Numbered from the stretch's first letter, positions 48,342 through 57,507 are shown. The stretch is DNA of 64,000 nucleotides from Brachybacterium aquaticum (GCF_014204755.1 NZ_JACHLZ010000001.1:434001-498000), one strand, 5' to 3'. Notes: a model not told the origin generated them from the sequence alone. Program-made: numbers and translations.

Positions 48342-49636
48342 CCGCCGCGCAGGGTGCGCAGCATGGGGCGGCACTTCGCGAGCGCCTCGGTGTGCTCGGA
48401 GACCGGGTCCGAGGCCGCGACGAGCCCGCCGCCGGCCTGCATCACCGCGGTGCGCTCGCCGGTCAGGTGCGCCATCCGCAGGGCGATCGCCCACTGCCCG
48501 TCGCCGTCGGCGTCCATCCACCCCACGGGGGAGGCGTAGCCGCCGCGGTCGCGGGGCTCGAGCCGGGCGATGATCTCGTTCGCCGCCTCGCGCGGGGTGC
48601 CGGACACGGCGGCCGACGGATGCAGCCGCGAGGCGACGTCGAGGCTCGTCGCACCGCCCTTCAGACGGGCGGAGATGTCGGAGGCGAGGTGCTCCAGGCC
48701 CGGCAGGCGCAGCACGAACGGCTCGGGGGAGACCTCCAGCTCGGCGGCGAGATCGGCGAGGCGCTCCACCACCGAGTCCACCGCGAAGGCGTGCTCGGAG
48801 CGCTCCTTGGCGTCGGCGCGGAAGGCGCGGCGATCCGCCTCGTCCAGCTCTCCGTCGTCGGCGACCGGACGCGACCCGGCCAGCACACGGGAGAACACGC
48901 GGCCGTCCTCGGTCTGGGCGAGCATCTCCGGGCTCGCGCCCACCACGTCCTCGAGGTGGTACACCCAGGTGCTCGGGTAGCTGCGGGCCAGGCGCGTCAG
49001 CAGCAGCGCCGGGGACAGGGGTGCGGGGGCGGTGACCGTGGTCCGCTCCGAGAGCACCACCTTCTCCGCCGCGCCCGCGCGGATCTCGGCGACCGCCTCC
49101 TGCACCAGCGCCTGGTACTCGTCCGGGGTGTGGTCCGGCTCGAGCTCCAGCTGCGCCTCGGCCGCGCCGCCGACGGGGGAGGAGGGGAACAGGTCCCGCC
49201 ACGAGATGGGCAGCGCCGGGTCCTCGTCGATCCCGACCACGGTGAGGAACGCCTCGCCGTCGTGCACGCCCAGCAGCGCCGAGGGGACCATCAGCGTCGA
49301 GGCGCGCGGGGAGTCGTCGGCGTAGGAGAAGGTGCCCAGCGCCACCAGGCCGCTCGTGCGCACCCGCACCTCGTCGTCGATGCGGGCACGGGCGGCGAGG
49401 GCGCGGAAGGCGGCGCTCGCGTCGGCGAAGCGCCCCGGACCATCGGTGCGCACCTCCCAGGCGCGCCCGAGGGCGACCATGCCCTGACCGTGGCGCAGCC
49501 AGGCCGCGGAGACGTCGGCGGGAATGTGTCCGAGCAGGTCCACCGGCTCCTCGATCCGCACCGTGCGCACGTGCGGCGTCACCGCCTCCGAGGGAGCGGA
49601 GGACACGGCGGAGCGGGAGCGGGAGGGAGCGGACAT
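48335..49636 (-). CDS. menF: Isochorismate synthase (MenF-type chorismate-binding enzyme)
   Basis: The protein has 433 residues with the chorismate-binding fold. VVLSERTTV, GASPEMLAQTEDGRVFSRVLAGSRPV, LHPSAAVSGTP and MQAGGGLVAASDPVSEHTEALAKCRPML match isochorismate synthases. It converts chorismate to isochorismate, the first step of menaquinone synthesis. The ATG at 49636 is chosen because CATAAT ends 7 bases before it; ATG at 49645 overlaps that hexamer and is less likely. It is the only men gene on this side of HtrA. Confidence 0.9.
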   Translation of the reverse strand: MSAPSRSRSAVSSAPSEAVTPHVRTVRIEEPVDLLGHIPADVSAAWLRHGQGMVALGRAWEVRTDGPGRFADASAAFRALAARARIDDEVRVRTSGLVALGTFSYADDSPRASTLMVPSALLGVHDGEAFLTVVGIDEDPALPISWRDLFPSSPVGGAAEAQLELEPDHTPDEYQALVQEAVAEIRAGAAEKVVLSERTTVTAPAPLSPALLLTRLARSYPSTWVYHLEDVVGASPEMLAQTEDGRVFSRVLAGSRPVADDGELDEADRRAFRADAKERSEHAFAVDSVVERLADLAAELEVSPEPFVLRLPGLEHLASDISARLKGGATSLDVASRLHPSAAVSGTPREAANEIIARLEPRDRGGYASPVGWMDADGDGQWAIALRMAHLTGERTAVMQAGGGLVAASDPVSEHTEALAKCRPMLRTLRGGT

Positions 49637-49643
49637 CCGGGCC

Positions 49644-49649
49644 ATTATG
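49644..49649 (-). promoter_or_regulatory. -10 hexamer CATAAT, near-leaderless promoter of menF
   Basis: On the minus strand CATAAT is followed by 7 bases and the ATG at 49636. Confidence 0.55.
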
Positions 49650-49713
49650 CGGCACCCCTCCCTCTCGCCGCCGTGACCCGCGTCCCGTCCGCAGATGCCC
49701 GGTCGGTCCAGCC

Positions 49714-49719
49714 TAAGGT
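49714..49719 (+). promoter_or_regulatory. -10 hexamer TAAGGT, promoter of the PerM-like gene
   Basis: TAAGGT ends 6 bases before the ATG at 49726. It would also serve a longer leader reaching the GTG at 49813. Confidence 0.6.
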
Positions 49720-49725
49720 GCGACC

Positions 49726-51486
49726 ATGGTCCGGCGGCCCGACCTCGGGGGACCGGACCGCCGGGCCCCGCGCCGGACCGTCCCCCGATCTTCCCCACCC
49801 GAGGAGCAGTGCGTGAGCAACGACGTCGACAGCATCGCCACGCCCCTGGCGCGCGGGGTGCTCGCCGCGCTCGGCACGCTCGGCGTCGCGCTCGCCGTCG
49901 TCGTGGTGCCCGCGCTTGCGGCCCAGGTCGCCGGCACCGCCTCGACCGCCACCGCGCTGGACGCGATCCTCATCGCCCTGAACCTGCTGGTCCTCGGGCA
50001 CGGCGGCGGGATCGTGCTGAGCACCGGCGTGATCGACGGGGCCGTGACCCTCACGCCGCTCGGCCTGCAGCTGCTGCTGGTCGTGATGTCCGCCCTGGCC
50101 ATGCGCCGCGCCGGCCGACGCCTGCACCTGGTGCGCGAGGACGGGGCGCTGCGGGTCGGGGCGCTGCGCGATGCGGGCGCGGCCCTCGGCGCCTACGGCG
50201 CGATGTACCCGATCGGGGTGGCGGTGCTCGCCGCGATCGGGCGCAGCAACGACGCGTCCCCCGTGGTCACCTCCGCGGTCGTCTCCGGTGCGATGGTCGC
50301 CGTGCTCGGCGGGCTGCTCGGGATCCTGTGGTCCCTGCGCCGCGAGCCCACGGCCGACGTCCCCGGCGTGCGCGTGCTCGAGCTGCTGCCCGCCCCCTAC
50401 GGCGACATCGCCCGCTCCGCCCTGATCGCGGTGCTGGGGCTGGCCGGTGCCGGCATGGCGCTGCTGGTCGTGATGCTCGCCCTCACCCTGCCCGCCCAGT
50501 CGGCGCTGTTCGACCAGCTCGACCCCGGCGTGGTCGGCGGCATCGTGCTCACCCTGCTGCACCTGGCCCTGCTGCCGCTGCTGGCGGTGTGGGCGATGGT
50601 CGTGCTGCTCGGCGGGACCGTGGGCGTGGGCACCTCCACCGGCATCTCCCTGGACGGCTCCGCCACCGGCGTGCTGCCCGCCCTGCCGATCCTCGGCGCG
50701 CTGCCCCAGCCCGGCGAGTTCTCCCCCTGGGCCTGGCTGCTGATCCTTGTGCCCGCCGTCGCCGTCGGCGTCGGCGCCTACGCGCTGATGCGGGACGTCG
50801 CCGACCTCGACCTGCGCGACCGCCTCACCGCCTGGATCGGCTACCCCGTCACCGTGGTCGTCGCCGTGCTGCTGCTGGCGGGGCTCGCCACCGGCGGGAT
50901 CGGCGAGGGCCGGCTCGTCCACCTCGGCCCCCAGATGGGCACCCTCCTGCTGCCGTTGCTGAGCGTGGTGGTCGGCGCCACCGCGCTCGTCGCCGGCGTG
51001 TTCGCCACCGGGCTCATCCCCTGGGTGCAGGGCGCCGTCGCGGGCCTGCGGGAGCGGGTCGAGGCTGCCGAGCGCACCGAGCGGAGCGGCGACGCGGGGG
51101 AGAGGACCGGCGCGAAGGAGGAGCTGAGCGCCTCGGCGGCGAGCGCCTCGGCCGACGAGGAGCCGGCCGACGAGGTCCTGTCCGCCGACCACGACGAGGA
51201 CGCGACGGTCCTCGAAGGGACCGTCGTGGGCGGTCCCGAGTGGTCGGAGGAGATCGCGGCGGACGAGGACGACGCGGGGGACGAGGACGACGCGGTGGTC
51301 GAGGAGCCCGTCGCGCCTGCCGTGGAGCGGGACCCCGAGGACGCGGACGTGTGGACGATCGCGGAGGACCCTGCGGCAGCACCGTCGGCCGGGGAGCCGC
51401 TCGTCGAGGACGTCGAGGACTCAGCCGTCCGCGACGACGATCACGAGGTCGACGAGGACTCCGTCAGCCGCCCAGAAGGCCGCTGA
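49726..51486 (+). CDS. perM: DUF6350/PerM-like integral membrane protein
   Basis: The protein has 586 residues from 49726. About ten transmembrane helices fill residues 40-445, and the last 140 residues are an acidic, Ala/Glu/Asp-rich cytoplasmic tail. The position directly before purN-purH and the fold match mycobacterial PerM (Rv0955), a membrane protein linked to cell division and FtsB stability; orthology is inference from context and topology. Two starts compete: the ATG at 49726 fits a leaderless promoter, while the GTG at 49813 has GAGGAG 6 bases upstream and would remove 29 Arg/Pro-rich residues. The 3' end overlaps a convergent gene by 23 bases. Confidence 0.8.
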   Translation: MVRRPDLGGPDRRAPRRTVPRSSPPEEQCVSNDVDSIATPLARGVLAALGTLGVALAVVVVPALAAQVAGTASTATALDAILIALNLLVLGHGGGIVLSTGVIDGAVTLTPLGLQLLLVVMSALAMRRAGRRLHLVREDGALRVGALRDAGAALGAYGAMYPIGVAVLAAIGRSNDASPVVTSAVVSGAMVAVLGGLLGILWSLRREPTADVPGVRVLELLPAPYGDIARSALIAVLGLAGAGMALLVVMLALTLPAQSALFDQLDPGVVGGIVLTLLHLALLPLLAVWAMVVLLGGTVGVGTSTGISLDGSATGVLPALPILGALPQPGEFSPWAWLLILVPAVAVGVGAYALMRDVADLDLRDRLTAWIGYPVTVVVAVLLLAGLATGGIGEGRLVHLGPQMGTLLLPLLSVVVGATALVAGVFATGLIPWVQGAVAGLRERVEAAERTERSGDAGERTGAKEELSASAASASADEEPADEVLSADHDEDATVLEGTVVGGPEWSEEIAADEDDAGDEDDAVVEEPVAPAVERDPEDADVWTIAEDPAAAPSAGEPLVEDVEDSAVRDDDHEVDEDSVSRPEGR

Positions 51487-51892
51487 CCCAGTCCACCATC
51501 GAGCCCTGTGCCTCGGCCTCGCACTTCACCCGGGCCTGCTCGGTGATCGCGGTGGCGCGGCATTGCTCCAGCTCGTGCAGCGGGCCGTAGAACAGCCCGC
51601 TCAGCACGGCGCCGGCGACGATCATCAGCGTCGCGGGGATGCCCATCAGCGCGCCGATCACCACCATCGACCAGCGGCGGTCCTTGACGGCCTGGACGAT
51701 CAGCGGGATCAGCAGCACCAGCGCCGCGAGTCCCGTCAGGCCCGCCAGCAGGGAGTAGGGCAGCGGCGAGAGCATCAGCAGCCAGGAGGCGAGCAGGGTG
51801 AGCGTCAGTGCGCCCACGAGGCGGCGCTGGCGCCGGCCGGGCGGGGCGTCGTCGCGCTGGCGGTTGCCGGGATCGCTGTTCATCGGGACCAT
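51464..51892 (-). CDS. Small membrane protein of unknown function
   Basis: The protein has 142 residues. Three hydrophobic segments lie at about 25-45, 47-66 and 75-95, followed by a region with two cysteines (EQCRATAITEQARVKCEAEA) and a short end. I recognise no family. It lies on the opposite strand between perM and purN; its stop is inside the perM 3' end. The ATG at 51892 and another three codons later (51883) are both possible; neither has a clear ribosome site. Confidence 0.65.
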   Translation of the reverse strand: MVPMNSDPGNRQRDDAPPGRRQRRLVGALTLTLLASWLLMLSPLPYSLLAGLTGLAALVLLIPLIVQAVKDRRWSMVVIGALMGIPATLMIVAGAVLSGLFYGPLHELEQCRATAITEQARVKCEAEAQGSMVDWVSGLLGG

Positions 51893-51928
51893 TGTGCCCG
51901 TTCGCGTCGGGTGCGCGCTCGCGCCGAC

Positions 51929-51934
51929 TACCCT
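51929..51934 (+). promoter_or_regulatory. -10 hexamer TACCCT, leaderless promoter of purN
   Basis: TACCCT ends 6 bases before the GTG at 51941. Confidence 0.65.
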
Positions 51935-51940
51935 GACCGG

Positions 51941-52513
51941 GTGAACCGCACCCCCGTCGTCGTCCTGATCTCCGGCACCGGCTCCAACCTCGCCGCCCTG
52001 CTGGCCGCCGCCTCCGAGCCCGACGCCCCCTACGAGGTCGTCGGCGTGCTCGCCGACCGCGAGGCCCCCGGCCTCGACCACGCCCGGAAGGCAGGGATCC
52101 CCACCGAGGTCGTGTCCCTGGCCGACCACCCCGACCGCGCCTCCTGGGACCGGGCGCTCGCAGATGCCGTCGGCCGCTTCGAGCCCGAGCTGGTGGTGCT
52201 CGCCGGTTTCATGAAGCTCATCGGCGCGCCGCTGCTGGACGCCTTCGGCGGCCGGATCGTCAACACCCACCCCGCCCTGCTGCCCTCCTTCCCCGGCGCG
52301 CACGGGGTGCGCGATGCCCTCGCGCACGGCGTGAAGATCACCGGTGCCACCGTCATCGACGTCGACGCGGGCGTGGACACCGGGCGGATCCTCGCCCAGG
52401 TCCCCGTCGAGGTCCTGGACGGCGACACCGAGGAGACGCTGCACGAGCGGATCAAGCTCGCCGAGCAGCCGCTGCTGGTCGACGTCGTGCGCCGTCTCAC
52501 CTCCCGCTCCTGA
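51941..52513 (+). CDS. purN: Phosphoribosylglycinamide formyltransferase PurN
   Basis: The protein has 190 residues. [14 protein letters not shown] binds the ribonucleotide phosphate, [13 protein letters not shown] and [18 protein letters not shown] hold the catalytic Asn-His, and DVDAGVDTG the Asp. PurN transfers the formyl group of 10-formyl-tetrahydrofolate to GAR, step three of purine synthesis. The frame is open far upstream, but the leaderless promoter fixes the GTG at 51941. purH follows after a riboswitch leader. Confidence 0.95.
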   Translation: MNRTPVVVLISGTGSNLAALLAAASEPDAPYEVVGVLADREAPGLDHARKAGIPTEVVSLADHPDRASWDRALADAVGRFEPELVVLAGFMKLIGAPLLDAFGGRIVNTHPALLPSFPGAHGVRDALAHGVKITGATVIDVDAGVDTGRILAQVPVEVLDGDTEETLHERIKLAEQPLLVDVVRRLTSRS

Positions 52514-52539
52514 CGGGTGCCGCGGCCCCGGGGCGCGGC

Positions 52540-52545
52540 TACAGT
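52540..52545 (+). promoter_or_regulatory. -10 hexamer TACAGT, promoter of the riboswitch-purH transcript
   Basis: TACAGT predicts a start near 52552, exactly at the 5' edge of the ZTP riboswitch. Confidence 0.6.
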
Positions 52546-52551
52546 GGAGGC

Positions 52552-52616
52552 ACACGACTGGCGAAGGTGGGCGACCACCGGGGAGTGACGGAGTGGGCAT
52601 CGTCCGCCTGGGTGCC
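52552..52616 (+). ncRNA. ZTP (pfl) riboswitch controlling purH
   Basis: The RNA matches the ZTP/pfl consensus in order: CGACTGGCGAA, the hairpin GGTGG-gcga-CCACC, then CGGGGAGTGACG, a variable linker, and the distal CCGCCTGGGTGCC that forms the second domain and pseudoknot. ZTP riboswitches sense ZTP/ZMP (AICAR phosphates), which rise when 10-formyl-folate is short. PurH uses AICAR and 10-formyl-folate, so the placement is biologically exact. The purH ribosome site AGGAG lies about 37 bases downstream. Whether control is at transcription or translation cannot be decided by eye. Confidence 0.88.
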
Positions 52617-52662
52617 CGCCACAGCAGATCCGCACCATCGGAACCGATCAGGAGCACGCCAC

Positions 52663-54318
52663 GTGACCACCGCAGAACGCCGTCCCCTCCACCGAGCCCT
52701 CCTCTCCGTCTTCGACAAGACCGGCATCGTCGACCTCGCCCGCGCCCTCGCCGACAACGGCGTGGAGATCGTCTCCACCGGCTCCACCGGCAGCACGATC
52801 CGCGAGGCCGGGATCCCGGTCACCGAGGTCGAGTCCGTCACCGACTTCCCCGAGATGCTCGACGGCCGCGTCAAGACCCTCCACCCGCGCATCCACGGCG
52901 GCATCCTCGCCGACCAGCGCCTGGAGTCCCACCGCGACCAGCTCGCGAGCCACGGCATCGCGCCCTTCGACCTCGTGGTCGTGAACCTCTACCCCTTCGC
53001 CGAGACCGTCGCCGCCGGCGGCACCTTCGACGAGATCATCGAGAAGATCGACGTGGGCGGCCCCACCATGGTGCGCGGCGCCGCGAAGAACTTCGCCTCC
53101 GTCGCCGTGGTCGTGGACCCCGAGGGCTACCCGATCGCCGCCGACGCGGCCGGCAAGGGCGGCTTCACCCTCGCCGAGCGGCAGGAGCTGGCGACCATCG
53201 CCTTCACCCGCACCGCCGAGTACGACGAGGCGATCAGCGACTGGATGCTCGGCCAGCTCGGCGACGAGGAGGCCGTGGAGGAGCTGCTCGAGGCCGAGCA
53301 CGACGGCGCGGCGCCCACCATCCTGGACCTGTCCGACGAGGACGCCGCCACGATGGGAATCACCGCCACCCTCCGCTACGGCGAGAACCCCCACCAGCGG
53401 GCGCGCCTGGCCGTCACCGACCCCGACGCCCCCGGCATCGCCGGCGCCGAGCAGCTCGGCGGCAAGGCCATGAGCTACAACAACTACGTCGACGCCGACG
53501 CCGCCGTGCGCGCCGCCTACGACCACGCCCTGCCCGCGGTCGCCGTGGTCAAGCACAACAACCCCTGCGGCATCGCGGTCGCCGGCGAGGGGGAGGACAT
53601 CGCGCTCGCCCACGCCCGCGCCCACGGCACCGACCCCGTCTCCGCCTACGGCGGCGTCATCGCCACCAACCGCACCGTCACCCTCGCGATGGCCCAGCAG
53701 GTCAAGCCCGTGTTCACCGAGGTGATCCTCGCCCCCGGCTACGAGGACGACGCCCTCGAGGTGCTGCGCACCAAGAAGAACCTGCGGATCCTGCAGATCG
53801 CGGGGGAGTACACCCGCGACATCGAGATGCGCGAGATCTGGGGCGGCATGCTCATCCAGGACGTCGACGCCATCGACGCCGACGGCGACTCCCCGGCCGG
53901 CTGGACCCTCGCCGCGGGCGAGCCGGCCGACGAGGCCACCCTCGCCGAGCTCGAGTTCGCCTGGCGCTCCGTGCGCGCGGTGAAGTCCAACGCCATCCTG
54001 CTGGCCAAGGACGGCGCTGCCGTCGGCATCGGCATGGGCCAGGTCAACCGCCTGGACTCCTGCCGCCTGGCCGTCTCCCGCGCCAACTCGCTCGGCGAGC
54101 ACGCCGAGGGCGGGGAGGCCCCCGAGCGCGCCCGTGGCGCGGTCGCCGCGTCGGACGCGTTCTTCCCCTTCGCCGACGGCGCCCGGATCCTGCTCGACGC
54201 CGGCGTGCGCGCCATCGTCCAGCCCGGCGGGTCCATCCGCGACGAGGAGGTCATCGAGGCCTGCCGTGCGGCCGGAGTGACCATGTACCTCACCGGCACC
54301 CGCCACTTCGCGCACTGA
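52663..54318 (+). CDS. purH: Bifunctional AICAR formyltransferase/IMP cyclohydrolase PurH
   Basis: The protein has 551 residues. Residues 1-150 are the IMP cyclohydrolase (MGS-like) domain with [17 protein letters not shown] and [14 protein letters not shown]; residues of about 205-551 are the AICAR transformylase with [21 protein letters not shown] and the C-terminal [10 protein letters not shown] and TGTRHFAH. It performs the last two steps of IMP synthesis. The GTG start at 52663 has AGGAG 8 bases upstream and is preceded by the ZTP riboswitch. Length is slightly above the usual 520-530. Confidence 0.96.
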   Translation: MTTAERRPLHRALLSVFDKTGIVDLARALADNGVEIVSTGSTGSTIREAGIPVTEVESVTDFPEMLDGRVKTLHPRIHGGILADQRLESHRDQLASHGIAPFDLVVVNLYPFAETVAAGGTFDEIIEKIDVGGPTMVRGAAKNFASVAVVVDPEGYPIAADAAGKGGFTLAERQELATIAFTRTAEYDEAISDWMLGQLGDEEAVEELLEAEHDGAAPTILDLSDEDAATMGITATLRYGENPHQRARLAVTDPDAPGIAGAEQLGGKAMSYNNYVDADAAVRAAYDHALPAVAVVKHNNPCGIAVAGEGEDIALAHARAHGTDPVSAYGGVIATNRTVTLAMAQQVKPVFTEVILAPGYEDDALEVLRTKKNLRILQIAGEYTRDIEMREIWGGMLIQDVDAIDADGDSPAGWTLAAGEPADEATLAELEFAWRSVRAVKSNAILLAKDGAAVGIGMGQVNRLDSCRLAVSRANSLGEHAEGGEAPERARGAVAASDAFFPFADGARILLDAGVRAIVQPGGSIRDEEVIEACRAAGVTMYLTGTRHFAH

Positions 54319-54332
54319 CCTGCACCACTGCA

Positions 54333-54350
54333 CGGTCCTTCCCGGGACCG
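54333..54350 (+). terminator. Possible weak hairpin terminator after purH
   Basis: CGGTCC pairs with GGACCG around 6 bases, 15 bases past the purH stop. The stem is short and has no U-tract. Confidence 0.3.
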
Positions 54351-54425
54351 GCCGACGCGCCTCCGCGGCGCTACCGGTCGGTCCCCGGACGGACCGGAGT
54401 TCACCTCGGGTACACCCGGGACCTC

Positions 54426-54431
54426 TAGAGT
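54426..54431 (+). promoter_or_regulatory. -10 hexamer TAGAGT of ppk2
   Basis: TAGAGT predicts a start near 54438 and a 30-nt leader that ends in AAGGAG and the GTG start of ppk2. Confidence 0.5.
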
Positions 54432-54467
54432 TGGTGCCATACATCAGCGTGTGTCCAAGGAGCGGCC

Positions 54468-55373
54468 GTGAAGATCCCTGACAACCAGTCCCTGCGCGAG
54501 TACATCGAGCACCTGCGCGAGGAGGGGTATTCGGTCCAGGACGGGCACACCCCCGACCCTGACCTCATCGATCCCCAGGGCAACCCCGTCTACACCTGGC
54601 AGGAGGGGTACCCGTACGACACCCGCATGGACCGGGACGAGTACGAGCTGCAGAAGTACCAGCTGCAGGTGGAGCTGCTGAAGTTCCAGTACTGGCTCGA
54701 GGACAACGATCAGAAGGCGATCATCATCTTCGAGGGGCGCGACGCGGCCGGCAAGGGCGGCACCATCAAGCGCTTCACCGAGCACCTCAACCCCCGCACC
54801 GCCCGCACCGTCGCGCTGAACAAGCCCAGCGACCGCGAGCGCGGCCAGTGGTACTTCCAGCGCTACATCCAGCACCTGCCCACCGAGGGCGAGATGGTGC
54901 TCTTCGACCGCTCCTGGTACAACCGCGCCGGCGTCGAGCGGGTCATGGGCTTCGCGACCCCGGAGCAGTACGAGACCTTCATGAACCAGGTGCCCTACTT
55001 CGAGCGCATGCTCGTGGACTCCGGCATCCACGTCACCAAGTTCTGGTTCTCCGTCTCCCAGAAGGAGCAGCGCACCCGCTTCGCGATCCGCCAGCTCGAC
55101 CCGGTGCGCCGCTGGAAGCTCTCCCCGATGGACCTGGAGTCCCTGGACCGCTGGGAGGCCTACACCGAGGCGAAGGAGGAGATGTTCCGCCGCACGGACA
55201 AGAAGTACGCGCCGTGGACGATCATCCGCTCCAACGACAAGAAGCGCGCCCGCCTGAACGCGATGCGCTACTTCCTCTCCCAGTTCGAGTACGAGGACAA
55301 GGACCACGAGATCGTGGGCACCCCGGACCCGAAGCTCGTCATGCGCGGCAAGCAGGAGGCGGCCGACGAGTGA
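54468..55373 (+). CDS. ppk2: Polyphosphate kinase 2 (PPK2, class I-like)
   Basis: The protein has 301 residues. FEGRDAAGKGGTIKRF is the Walker A loop, LFDRSWYNRAGVERVMGF the Walker B and lid region, and SQKEQRTRF and LSPMDLESLDRW are further PPK2 signatures. PPK2 uses polyphosphate to phosphorylate GDP or ADP (or the reverse). A one-domain protein of this length fits class I. AAGGAG precedes the GTG by 5 bases. It has its own promoter and a strong terminator. Confidence 0.94.
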   Translation: MKIPDNQSLREYIEHLREEGYSVQDGHTPDPDLIDPQGNPVYTWQEGYPYDTRMDRDEYELQKYQLQVELLKFQYWLEDNDQKAIIIFEGRDAAGKGGTIKRFTEHLNPRTARTVALNKPSDRERGQWYFQRYIQHLPTEGEMVLFDRSWYNRAGVERVMGFATPEQYETFMNQVPYFERMLVDSGIHVTKFWFSVSQKEQRTRFAIRQLDPVRRWKLSPMDLESLDRWEAYTEAKEEMFRRTDKKYAPWTIIRSNDKKRARLNAMRYFLSQFEYEDKDHEIVGTPDPKLVMRGKQEAADE

Positions 55374-55430
55374 TCCCGTCGGCCGCCTGAGAGCCCCGGC
55401 CGGCGGGCCGCGCGAGCAGCCCTCACACGC

Positions 55431-55471
55431 GACGCCCCTGCCGCCACCGCACAGGTGGCCGCAGGGGCGTC
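55431..55471. terminator. Bidirectional hairpin between ppk2 and aspA
   Basis: GACGCCCCTGC and GCAGGGGCGTC form an 11-bp outer stem; an inner GCCAC/GTGGC stem closes the loop. It stands between the convergent genes ending at 55373 and 55494. Confidence 0.8.
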
Positions 55472-55493
55472 GTCGTGTCCCGGGGGAGCGGGC

Positions 55494-57038
55494 TCAGAAG
55501 TCCTGCTTCTCCTGCACGGGCGGGGCGACCTCGCCCGAGTCGCGGGCGACGCCGGTCCCGATGCCTGTCCCAGCGCCGTCGGCCGACGGATCGACCACCG
55601 GGATGGTGCCGGTCGCGGTGGGGCGCACCGGGCGGGTCATCGACTCGGGGGAGAGGAGGGTCGCCAGGCGCTTCTCGTCCAGCAGCCCCCGCTCGAGCAC
55701 GAGGTCCGCGACCGGGCGGCCGGTCTCCAGCGCCGTCTCGGCCACCTCGGTCGCCGCGGCGTAGCCGATCACCGGCACGAGCGCCGTGACGATCCCGATC
55801 GAGGAGCGCAGGTAGCCCTCCAGCACGTCCTCGTTCACCGTGATCCCCGCGATGCAGCGGTCGGCCAGGGTGTTCATCGCCCGGGTCATGATCCGGGTGG
55901 ACTCCAGGATGTTGAAGCAGATCACCGGCTCGAAGGCGTTCAGCTGCAGCTGCCCGCCCTCCGCCGCGAAGGTCACCGTGAGGTCGTTGCCGATCACCTC
56001 GTAGGCGACCTGGTTGACGACCTCGGGGATCACCGGGTTCACCTTGCCGGGCATGATCGAGGAGCCCGGCTGCACGGCCGGCAGGTTCAGCTCGTGGAAG
56101 CCGGCGCGCGGCCCCGAGCTCAGCAGGCGCAGGTCGTTGCAGATCTTGGAGATCTTCACCGCGATGCGCTTGAGGATCCCGGAGAAGGTGACGAAGGCAC
56201 CGGTGTCGCTGGTCGCCTCCACCAGGTCCGCGGCGACCACGAAGTCGATCCCCGTCAGCTCCGCGAGATCGGCGGTGGCCATCTTCGCGTAGCGGGGATC
56301 GGAGGTGATGCCGGTGCCGATCGCGGTCGCGCCGAGATTGATCTCCTGGAACAGGGTCGCGGTGCGGGTGAGGCGCTGGACGTCCTCCTCGATGGTGGTC
56401 GCCCAGCCGTGGAACTCCTGGCCCACCGTCATCGGCACCGCGTCCTGCATCTGGGTGCGGCCCATCTTCAGGATCGAGGAGAACTCCTCGCGCTTCGCGC
56501 GCAGCGTGGTGATCAGGTGGTCCATCGCCTCGGCGAGCGCCGGGAAGGACAGCAGCATCGTCAGCCGCACCGCGGTGGGGTACACGTCGTTGGTGGACTG
56601 GCCGAGGTTGACGTGGTTGTTGGGGTGGAGGTGCTCGTACTCGCCCTTGGCGTGGCCGAGGATCTCCAGCGCACGGTTGGCGATCACCTCGTTGGCGTTC
56701 ATGTTCGTGCTCGTGCCGGCGCCGCCCTGGATCATGTCCACCACGAAGTGCTCGTGGAGCGCGCCGCCCACGATCTCCTGGCAGGCCTGCTCGATCGCGG
56801 CCGCGCGCTCGTCGTCGAGCGCGCCCAGGCGGTTGTTCGCCCGGGCCGCGGCCTGCTTGACCAGGGCCAGCGCCTCGATCATGCGGGGGAAGTGCTGCAG
56901 CGGCACACCGGTGATGTGGAAGTTCTCCTGCGCGCGCAGGGTCTGGATGCCGTAGTAGGCGTCGGCGGGGACATCGCGGTCGCCGAGCAGGTCGTGCTCG
57001 CGGCGGGTGCTGTGCGATGTCGTACCGGGGCTGGTCAT
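55494..57038 (-). CDS. aspA: Aspartate ammonia-lyase
   Basis: The protein has 514 residues of the aspartase/fumarase superfamily. Diagnostic segments are VPADAYYGIQTLRAQENF, MIQGGAGTSTNMNANEV, NLGQSTNDVYPTA, KMGRTQMQDAVPMT and the signature loop GSSIMPGKVNPV. The early AYYGIQTLRA favours aspartase over fumarase. It releases ammonia from aspartate to give fumarate. About 40 extra residues at the C-terminus (Thr/Gly/Pro/Val-rich) exceed the usual 470. GGAGGAG is 8 bases before the ATG. Confidence 0.88.
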   Translation of the reverse strand: MTSPGTTSHSTRREHDLLGDRDVPADAYYGIQTLRAQENFHITGVPLQHFPRMIEALALVKQAAARANNRLGALDDERAAAIEQACQEIVGGALHEHFVVDMIQGGAGTSTNMNANEVIANRALEILGHAKGEYEHLHPNNHVNLGQSTNDVYPTAVRLTMLLSFPALAEAMDHLITTLRAKREEFSSILKMGRTQMQDAVPMTVGQEFHGWATTIEEDVQRLTRTATLFQEINLGATAIGTGITSDPRYAKMATADLAELTGIDFVVAADLVEATSDTGAFVTFSGILKRIAVKISKICNDLRLLSSGPRAGFHELNLPAVQPGSSIMPGKVNPVIPEVVNQVAYEVIGNDLTVTFAAEGGQLQLNAFEPVICFNILESTRIMTRAMNTLADRCIAGITVNEDVLEGYLRSSIGIVTALVPVIGYAAATEVAETALETGRPVADLVLERGLLDEKRLATLLSPESMTRPVRPTATGTIPVVDPSADGAGTGIGTGVARDSGEVAPPVQEKQDF

Positions 57039-57114
57039 CGAGGGGTCTCCTCCAGTGATCGCGATGGCCGACGGCTCTGCCGGCCCCTGCCAGGGTAGCC
57101 CGGGACGGGGCCCG

Positions 57115-57120
57115 TACGAT
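57115..57120 (+). promoter_or_regulatory. -10 hexamer TACGAT, leaderless promoter of the DUF3017 gene
   Basis: TACGAT ends 6 bases before the GTG at 57127. Confidence 0.6.
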
Positions 57121-57126
57121 GTCGGG

Positions 57127-57417
57127 GTGCGCGAGCCCAGGGATCCCCACAGCCTCGGCGCCGCCCTGCGACGGCAGGCGGTGCTGACCCTCGCCCTGCT
57201 CGCCCTCGCCGTGATCGTGCCGATCGGGGTGCTGCACTCCGCCCCGCTCGCCGGCCGGCTCCTGGCCGCGCTGCTGCTGGTCCTCGCCGCCGCACGGGCC
57301 TTCCTGCCGGTGCGGGTGGTGGGCGCGCTCGCGGTCCGCTCCCGAGGGCTCGACGTCGCGTTCCTGCTGCTGCTCTCGATCGCCATCGGCGTGCTGTCCA
57401 CCTCCCCGAACCTCTGA
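57127..57417 (+). CDS. DUF3017 domain membrane protein
   Basis: The protein has 96 residues with three transmembrane helices separated by short Arg-rich loops; RAFLPVRVVGALAVRSRGLDV matches DUF3017 in pattern (residue runs of Leu/Pro/Val then RSR-x-LDV). The function is unknown. In many actinobacteria it adjoins folate or purine genes, as it nearly does here. It is divergent from aspA. The GTG start is fixed by the leaderless promoter. Confidence 0.82.
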   Translation: MREPRDPHSLGAALRRQAVLTLALLALAVIVPIGVLHSAPLAGRLLAALLLVLAAARAFLPVRVVGALAVRSRGLDVAFLLLLSIAIGVLSTSPNL

Positions 57418-57507
57418 CGCGGAGGGGCGGCACGGGCCCCTCGGTTCCGCCCCGCCTTCCCGGTTCCGCTCTGCCGTCCCGGTTCCCAGTGGTCCCTGCG
57501 GGTGTGG

